Positions 58,901 to 64,000 of a DNA stretch of 64,000 nt are shown piece by piece; position 1 is the first letter of the stretch; each line of letters starts with the position of its first letter. The position numbers and the translations under genes were made by a program. The notes beneath the pieces were generated by a model, which did not search any database, had not been told where the DNA came from, and saw only the letters and a list, made by a program, of their open reading frames with translations. Source of the stretch: Ichthyophis bannanicus (Eukaryota > Chordata > Amphibia > Gymnophiona > Ichthyophiidae); NCBI GenBank assembly GCA_033557465.1, contig CM066031.1, forward strand, positions 1,230,429,312 to 1,230,493,311, read 5' to 3'.

Positions 58901-59609
58901 GAGAGAGATTGTCCCCAGATTCGGAATTCCAGCAGTAATAGGGTCAGACAATGGACCCTCATTTGTCTCCCAAGTTACTCAGCAGTTAGCAAAAGCCTTG
59001 CAGATACAATGGAAACTCCACACTGCATACAGACCCCAGAGTTCAGGGAAAGTTGAGCGAATGAATCGTACCTTGAAAGCCCAAATGTCTAAGCTTTGTC
59101 AGGAGACACACTTGAAATGGCCCCAAGTGCTCCCCATAGCTTTACTCAGAATACGCTCAGCCTCTGTAAAGTCAACAGGATTTTCCCCTTTTGAAGTTTT
59201 GTATGGTAAACCCCCACCAATAGTGCAGGGAGTCAAAGGAAATCTAGCCCAGATTGGTTCAGAAGTAACCAGGCAAGAACTCCTAGCTCTTAGTTTTGTT
59301 CTGCAGACTCTCCATACGTGGATCCAAGACCAGTTGCCTATCAACTTGACGGAACCCTTGCATCCCTACCAGCCTGGAACTTCGGTGTGGATCAAAGATT
59401 GGAAGAAGATACCGTTGGAACCCCATTGGAAGGGACCGTACACCGTCATCCTGTCTACCCCAACTGCAGTAAAGGTAGCCGAGATCGACGCCTGGATCCA
59501 CCACAGCAGAGTCAAGCCCGCCGCCGATCCTGAACCAGAGCGGTGGACAGCCGAGCAGCACCCTGACGTACCCTTGCGAGTTACTCTGAGACGGCAACCA
59601 GCAGCATAG
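55968..59609 (+). CDS. pol: Provirus pro-pol (protease, RT, RNase H, integrase), intact
   Basis: Open for about 1213 codons after the UAG. Numbering is from the ATG at 56010. Protease has D16-T17-G18. RT has D266 in the VLDLKDAF motif, LPQGF at 304-308 and Y338-V-D-D341. RNase H has D642, E680 and D701. The integrase zinc domain has H856-X3-H860-X29-C890-X2-C893, and the catalytic core D922, D980 and E1016 (D-X57-D-X35-E). All catalytic residues are present. Gammaretrovirus-like by layout and motifs. Pol does not overlap env; 320 bases separate them. Confidence 0.96.
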   Translation, partial: DRPGSKFALGLQEPMVEIQIGDQFMNFMVDTGAEHSVIDKKIAPFTKKAVTIIGATGAKATKSFLQNRICSLGGQQVTHQFLYMPECPVPLLGRDMLAKLQAQISFSEQGEMQMTVNSQAKPAGVMLLTVPREEEWRYYIDDSIQDTYFEQTLKNIHAPLEVWAEGSPPGLAKHIAPVIVTLKPSATPVHVKQYPLPRAAIEGIHRHLQRLLEYGLLKVCQSPWNTPLLPVKKPETDDYRPVQDLRRVNDAVETIHPVVPNPYTLLGLIPAEATHFTVLDLKDAFFCIRLAPVSQILFAFEWQDPISGRGGQLTWTRLPQGFKNSPTIFSAALNQDLSSYPVAPGKRVLLQYVDDLLIAAVSERECILATKDLLQLLNEAGYKVSRAKAQLCQTEVKYLGFRITQGSRRLGRERKEAVCRIPTPTTRKQVRAFLGAAGYCRIWIPNFAQIAKPLYEATKGEEKSPLEWGLEQDTAFQKLKEELMSSPALGLPDVHKPFHLFVHEAQGNALGMLTQKLGNWERPVAYLSKQLDPVAKGWPPCLRAVAATALLVSEADKLTLGQNIRVTVPHAVLALMEQKANYWLTNSRMLKYQSMLCENPQIQLEVSHALNPATLIPISEELPEHDCIEVMETVFSSRSDLTDVPIDNPDQIYYVDGSSLILDGRRCAGYAVVTQHEVVESSALASGTSAQKAELIALTRALLLGEKLVLNVYTDSKYAFTTLHAHGALYKERGLITSGGKSVKYGPEILMLLDAVWAPTRVAVMHCRGHQAGKGEVARGNRFADASARQAAMTGQIAPQAMPMQAALFPVPLNLWTPRYTTKELDYYCDKENGVLKDGWIELPPEEGSQPPGRIVIPELLGPSFVKAFHEATHYGKSAMEKALRPHFYIPLMTTISASVARQCQICAKNNAKQGLITAPRVQSRGVTPMHNLQVDFTEMPKANGYHYLLVLVCTFSGWVEAFPTRTEKAREVTKALMREIVPRFGIPAVIGSDNGPSFVSQVTQQLAKALQIQWKLHTAYRPQSSGKVERMNRTLKAQMSKLCQETHLKWPQVLPIALLRIRSASVKSTGFSPFEVLYGKPPPIVQGVKGNLAQIGSEVTRQELLALSFVLQTLHTWIQDQLPINLTEPLHPYQPGTSVWIKDWKKIPLEPHWKGPYTVILSTPTAVKVAEIDAWIHHSRVKPAADPEPERWTAEQHPDVPLRVTLRRQPAA

Positions 59610-59929
59610 ACACTTCATCACAAGTGCTTTGCAGTAGCCAAGTCTTTCGAAGAGGATTGCTGTTTTCCATGCAGCAACAGTTTTGTTTCAACGAACCCAA
59701 TTTGTGTGTGTGATTTGACACACTACTTTGAGACTACGTTGACTAAGCCAGACTTCACAAGCCAACTGAATTGCTAAGTTGGTCAATGTGTGCTGGACAC
59801 CTTGAGGATCTTCAATCAACACTCAGCACCCGTTAAATTGCTTCATTAGCAAACGGGACGAAGAATAATAGACCGTCGTGATCAAGATCAGCAAGCTGAG
59901 GATTCAGAAGAACTCCAATCAACATCAAC
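59610..59929 (+). promoter_or_regulatory. Pol-env spacer with candidate env splice acceptor
   Basis: 320 bases without a long frame. TTGCTGTTTTCCATGCAG ends at 59674 and is a good pyrimidine-rich splice acceptor, 255 bases before the env ATG. With the donor at 53560 it could generate env mRNA. In most gammaretroviruses pol and env overlap, so the spacer is unusual. Confidence 0.45.
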
Positions 59930-62020
59930 ATGTATCTTTGCTTCTGTTTTGCTTTGGTTGCCTTCTTCGGAGGTTTTGAACAGACTTATGCTCTACCTCC
60001 ATGCACAGCTTGTATTACCTCTACTAGAACTGGACTGAAAGTAACTCAGACTTTGCTTTACCATTCTTACTATACCTGCAAGGGAACAATAACTCGGTGT
60101 ATCTATAACACCACTGAACTAAATGTTTGCACTCATGGCAAAATCAAAGCATGCTATAATCCGCATCAGAATCCATCCTATTACACGTTGGAAATAAGAT
60201 GGAAGGATGCAGATGGACCTATATTAGCTGCTACACCACCACTTAAGGACATTACTAAACCTGCTGTTTTGAATTTTGATGCATGTAATGCTATTAATAG
60301 AGATAGTCAGTCCACCTGTGGTACATGGGAGAAAGCGTATCGAAATGACCATAAGTATATGTGTCCAGAAGGTGCCACGGGATGGAGGAAGTGTACAGGT
60401 AAAAAGGAGCCAGGGTATAGTACTGCTACAGCGGCAGACTACTATTGCCCGTATTGGGAATGTGTTTTTTATGCTACCTGGAACACTGGTATAACTGATG
60501 AGAAAATAGATAAACGGATGGCTACTCTAACCAAGCCAACCACAAATGATAAATGTCAGAAAGATGCTTGCAACCCCTTACATTTGCGTGTACATAACCC
60601 CCATGCATGGAAACAAGGATATAACTTTGGTTTACGTATTGCAGGAGGAGGAACAGATCCAGGGACCATTGTATATATTAGATTGAATACTCAAGCCCAT
60701 AAGTCATCTAAATATCATATTCATAATACCTTTTATGAAGCTATGCATGTAAATAAGTTTGAGATCCCTCACCCTTCACAGAATTTGTTTCTAGAATTAG
60801 CCGGAGCAGTAGTATCTAGTCTTAAGATCACAGATTGTTATTTCTGTGGCGGAACCCAAATGGGAGACCAATGGCCCTGGGAAGCCCAAGAATTGAATTA
60901 TTCCATGATTTACAATCAGACTGAATTACACAAGACAACCAGTGAATGGGTGTTAGCACACTCAATCGTTGGACGTCTTTGCTTTGCCAGAACTGGACCC
61001 CAGTTCACCCAAAAGGTAGGACAGCTGGTCTGTCTTAGCCAGAAGTACTATAATGCCACGACCAAAAAGACAGCATGGTGGTCAGGAATCAGACATCCTG
61101 AACCTCCTAACCCATTAGCCAGATTTCCTGAACTTGCAGGTCTATGGACTAACCTTGCCAAAGTCCAAGCCTGGCAAGCCCCACCTGGCCTATATTGGAT
61201 CTGTGGAAACCGAGCATATGCGCAACTCCCACCACAATGGGGAGGAGCATGTGTCTTAGGAACCATCAGACCTTCTTTCTTCCTGTTAAACACTGAACAT
61301 GGAGAACAATTAGGATACCCTGTATATACTACCCACAAACACAAAGGAGCGTCAAGACAGAAAAGAGAGGCCCTACAGATAGGCAAGTGGGAGAAGTGGC
61401 GAGGTGATGATTGGCCACCAGAAAGAATTATTGAGTACTATGGACCTGCCACTTGGAATGATGATGGTATGTATGGTTATCGTACCCCAATTTATATGAT
61501 CAATCGTATTATTCGCTTACAAGCAGTAGTTGAAATAATAACCAATGAAACTAGTCATGCTCTCACGCTCTTAGCTAGACAAAGTACTCAGATGCGCACT
61601 GCCATATACCAGAATCGCTTAGCCCTTGATTATTTGCTAGCAGCTGAAGGAGGAGTATGTGGTAAACTGAATTTAACTAATTGCTGTTTGAAAATAGATG
61701 ATAAAGGTCAAGTAGTTGAAGAAATTGCTAAAGATATGCAAAGACATGCTTATGTGCCAGTACAGACTTGGCACGCCTTGAAATTTCCTAATTGGTTTGC
61801 TAACCTTTTCTCTTGGCTGGGAGGATTTAAGACTTTCGTTATCTTAGTACTAATCCTTGTTGCTGTTGTCCTCTGCTTACCATGTTTAATCCCATGTTGT
61901 ATGCGTTCCCTTCATAGTGCTATTGATAGTACAGTAGAGCGGAAGACCGCAACTAGAATAATGGCTTTATACAAAGCCAGCCCTAGTGGAACTAGTAAGA
62001 ATCCTTTAATCAGGATGTGA
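59930..62020 (+). CDS. env: Provirus envelope glycoprotein precursor, intact (696 codons)
   Basis: Starts with a hydrophobic signal peptide (about residues 1-22). The surface subunit is Cys-rich with several N-glycosylation sites and a C303-Y-F-C306 motif of the CXXC type. A furin-type site, R476-Q-K-R479, divides surface from transmembrane subunit. The latter has a heptad-like helix, a conserved loop ending C577-X7-C585-C586, and a membrane anchor (about residues 635-655) followed by a short cytoplasmic tail. The common gammaretroviral loop is C-X6-CC, so the extra residue is notable. The frame is complete with no stop or shift. It would mediate entry if expressed; expression is unknown. Confidence 0.95.
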   Translation: MYLCFCFALVAFFGGFEQTYALPPCTACITSTRTGLKVTQTLLYHSYYTCKGTITRCIYNTTELNVCTHGKIKACYNPHQNPSYYTLEIRWKDADGPILAATPPLKDITKPAVLNFDACNAINRDSQSTCGTWEKAYRNDHKYMCPEGATGWRKCTGKKEPGYSTATAADYYCPYWECVFYATWNTGITDEKIDKRMATLTKPTTNDKCQKDACNPLHLRVHNPHAWKQGYNFGLRIAGGGTDPGTIVYIRLNTQAHKSSKYHIHNTFYEAMHVNKFEIPHPSQNLFLELAGAVVSSLKITDCYFCGGTQMGDQWPWEAQELNYSMIYNQTELHKTTSEWVLAHSIVGRLCFARTGPQFTQKVGQLVCLSQKYYNATTKKTAWWSGIRHPEPPNPLARFPELAGLWTNLAKVQAWQAPPGLYWICGNRAYAQLPPQWGGACVLGTIRPSFFLLNTEHGEQLGYPVYTTHKHKGASRQKREALQIGKWEKWRGDDWPPERIIEYYGPATWNDDGMYGYRTPIYMINRIIRLQAVVEIITNETSHALTLLARQSTQMRTAIYQNRLALDYLLAAEGGVCGKLNLTNCCLKIDDKGQVVEEIAKDMQRHAYVPVQTWHALKFPNWFANLFSWLGGFKTFVILVLILVAVVLCLPCLIPCCMRSLHSAIDSTVERKTATRIMALYKASPSGTSKNPLIRM

Positions 62021-62078
62021 ATTTTCTGGAAAGTGATTTAATTCTCACACCTTATTAAGTAATAGGGTGAGATTAATC

Positions 62079-62089
62079 AAAGGGGGGAA
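62079..62089 (+). promoter_or_regulatory. Polypurine tract
   Basis: AAAGGGGGGAA immediately before the 3' LTR, the site for plus-strand priming. The same tract precedes the LTR at 52431. Confidence 0.92.
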
Positions 62090-62760
62090 TGTGGCAGGTG
62101 CAGGCCTGTGACCCACGGTGTCTGACATAGGCAGGCCAGCATGGCTAGCTTGACCTGTAAATGAGGCCTGTGGAGAGGCATATAGGATTGCACATCCCCC
62201 AATATGCTGCTATTGTAAGAAAGAACTCAGTAGAAATATTGAATTAGCTTAGATAAGCAGAATTGCAGAATTAAGAAATGGAAAAATACAGAAAAGATGT
62301 GTTTTAAAGTTACTGATAAGAAAGAGTACATTTGCAGAGAAATATTGAGGAGTGCTGACAGATGAGTTACAGAACCTTGCTCTTCTGCACGCACAAATGG
62401 TCCCATAGCCTTGAAAGTGTGAAAGTAACAAGTTGATGAACTGACCATTGTAATTGGGACTAGAAGGGGGGCAGGCAGGTGTCATGCCTACAGAAGCCCA
62501 CAGAAGGAACATAATTGGAGAAACTTATCAGTACCGGGACCAATAGAAGGGCTACGGGAGGTACGGGAGCGTACCGGGACCAATGAAATGTTTTTCTATA
62601 CCTAGAATGGAACAGAAGTCTATAAAAGTTGTTGTAATGCTTGAAAACTTTGCTCAGCCATTTTGAAATTGCCTTGCTTGAGACTTGTGCACAAATAAAT
62701 GATTTGGACCTTCTGAACAGACTCCTGGTATCATTGGTTTGTCTGCGCTTTGCTGCTACA
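62090..62760 (+). mobile_element. Provirus 3' LTR
   Basis: 671 bases from TGTGGCAGGT to TGCTGCTACA, with TATA box at 62621-62628 and AATAAA at 62694-62699. Near-identity with the 5' copy points to a recent insertion, provided both LTRs really belong to one provirus. The DNA after it is a CR1 LINE 3' end, starting ATAAGATATG. I see no matching target duplication upstream because the left flank is the damaged env copy. Confidence 0.96.
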
Positions 62761-63055
62761 ATAAGATATGCCATACTGGGTCAGACCAAGGTCCATCAAG
62801 CCCAGTATCCTGTTTCCAATAGTGGCCAATCTAGGTCATATGTACCTAGCAGTTTCCCCAAAAGACACAGGTTCCACAAATCAAGCATTGATATCCTGGG
62901 TCCCTTCTTGATAATGATTTATGGACCTTTCCTCCATGAACTTGTCCAAACCTTTTTTAAAACCAGCTACACTAACAGCCTTTACTACATGCTCTTGTAA
63001 CAAATTCCAGAGTTTGATTACACGTTGAGTGAAAAAATATTTTCTTTTCTGATAC
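62761..63055 (-). mobile_element. CR1 LINE 3' end flanking the provirus
   Basis: ATAAGATATGCCATACTGGG through GAGTTTGATTACACGTTGAG is colinear with the CR1 3' UTRs at 41171-41400 and 46790-46860. The provirus seems to have inserted within the terminal repeat of this CR1. Confidence 0.85.
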
Positions 63056-63490
63056 ACCAGCATGTCACATGAGCTTCCAGGGAAGGCAGCACAAGGTGAT
63101 GCGATCACATGCTGTAAACACGTGCTTGAGTTCTGGTGACCGTCACCAGATACATCCAGGAATGCCAGTGTACAGTTATGGATTTTCCTAAGCCATTTTT
63201 ACAAAGCATTGTAAGTCATCTCCAATTGTACATTTTTTCCAGGTTGATTTTCACGGTATCTATTCAGAAGCTCATAGTACTGGCGATTTTGGTAAAATTT
63301 AAATATATATTTTTTTTTCTTTAATTGTATTCAAGGAGTATTTCTTTGTGCTTATCTTCTATTTTTTCCTAACCCCTCCTTCATTCAGCAAGGGAGGGAA
63401 AATAGCACTATTTATTTACTTATATCAACTTATAGATCACACATCTAGTAAAAACTGCGGTCAACGAGACGTACATTCATAATAAGAATA
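63056..63490. other. No gene recognised
   Basis: AT-rich, unassigned, with short open frames only. Confidence 0.4.
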
Positions 63491-63900
63491 AAGAATTGTA
63501 GTTAGTCCACTTTTCTAAATGTATTTATTTATTTGAACAAATTTTAGATACTGCCTTTTAGTCTACATATAGCCAGCATGGCGGCTTACAATACTCATTA
63601 AAAAAAAAAGCCAGCGCATCAACAATAAACATAGGACCAACACAAAAGGCTGGGGAATGAATAGCAGAGCAATGATCATCCTTAAAAGCAGTGTCCGACC
63701 CAGAGATCCCCAAGGACACTACAAAGGGGAAAAGACAATCCTCGCTGCCCACAACACTGGCACATAGATCCCTTCAAAGGCTTGCTGAAGCAACCACTGC
63801 TGTAACCCAATTTTATATTTCCTTAATGAAGTTTCCTGATGCAAATCTGGAGGCAATGTATTCCAGAGTGAAGGAGAGAGTTAATTCAAGACAAAAGTGA
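63491..63900 (-). mobile_element. Probable non-LTR retrotransposon 3' UTR
   Basis: In reverse complement it ends with an ...AAATAAATAAATAC-type tail (near 63520-63535). It contains the GGCGGCTTACAATA motif near 63582 and ATTCCAGAGTGAAGGAGAG near 63861, which resemble LINE 3' UTRs elsewhere in the window (17853 and 475). No coding part remains. Confidence 0.4.
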
Positions 63901-64000
63901 GATGGCAATAGAACAGTAAGCAAAGGAGCCTGTGAAGACTTCAACAACTGCCCAGGGCAATAAGGAATAACAGGATATGCAAACGTTTATTTGCACAGTC

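Noticed and set aside
1..64000. CRISPR arrays, operons, bacterial promoters or origins
   Set aside because: The sequence is clearly vertebrate repeat DNA; no spaced identical repeats or bacterial gene organisation are visible.

Overview
The window is vertebrate genomic DNA made almost entirely of transposable elements. I find no host protein-coding gene. The abundance of DIRS-type tyrosine-recombinase retrotransposons, together with CR1 and L2-type LINEs, hAT, mariner and a gammaretrovirus-like provirus, suggests an amphibian. A caecilian is my best guess, but this is inference from repeat content and not from any host gene. A run of exactly 500 N (51257-51756), next to sequence with an insertion-rich error pattern, points to a long-read assembly with an unpolished gap edge.

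Layout: (1) 1-2994 holds a truncated LTR at the very start, an L2-type LINE fragment and unassigned sequence. (2) 2995-8857 and 8952-14580 are two nearly complete DIRS elements. Both are coded on the minus strand and have inverted terminal repeats plus an internal complementary region. (3) 14581-23575 holds LINE 3' ends, a truncated DIRS (15628-17230), a complete but decayed mariner (19417-20712) and low-complexity DNA. (4) 23579-28150 is a DIRS carrying a tRNA-derived SINE and lacking its RT core. (5) 29150-41170 is a nest: an L2-type LINE split by a small unidentified inverted-repeat transposon, itself split by a DIRS (29327-39846), itself split by a hAT element (33167-37723) that contains a 145-bp palindrome. 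(6) 41171-51256 is a mosaic of CR1, L2-type LINE and a more diverged DIRS family. (7) 51757-62760 is the retroviral region.

The provirus (LTR 52431-53102, LTR 62090-62760) is the most intact element. It has a tRNA-Gly primer-binding site, a gag broken by three frameshifts, a full-length 1199-codon pro-pol in the gag C-terminal frame behind a single UAG, a separate 696-codon env, a polypurine tract and almost identical LTRs. The DNA between the gap and the first LTR is a second, error-laden copy of the env 3' end. Another damaged partial LTR lies just before the primer-binding site. The apparent tandem arrangement may therefore be an assembly product.

The elements share no pathway. Their relationships are those of insertion: younger elements interrupt older ones, which gives a relative age order. 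The DIRS elements each need gag, RT/RNase H and a tyrosine recombinase, and only the copy at 8952-14580 keeps long open RT and recombinase frames.
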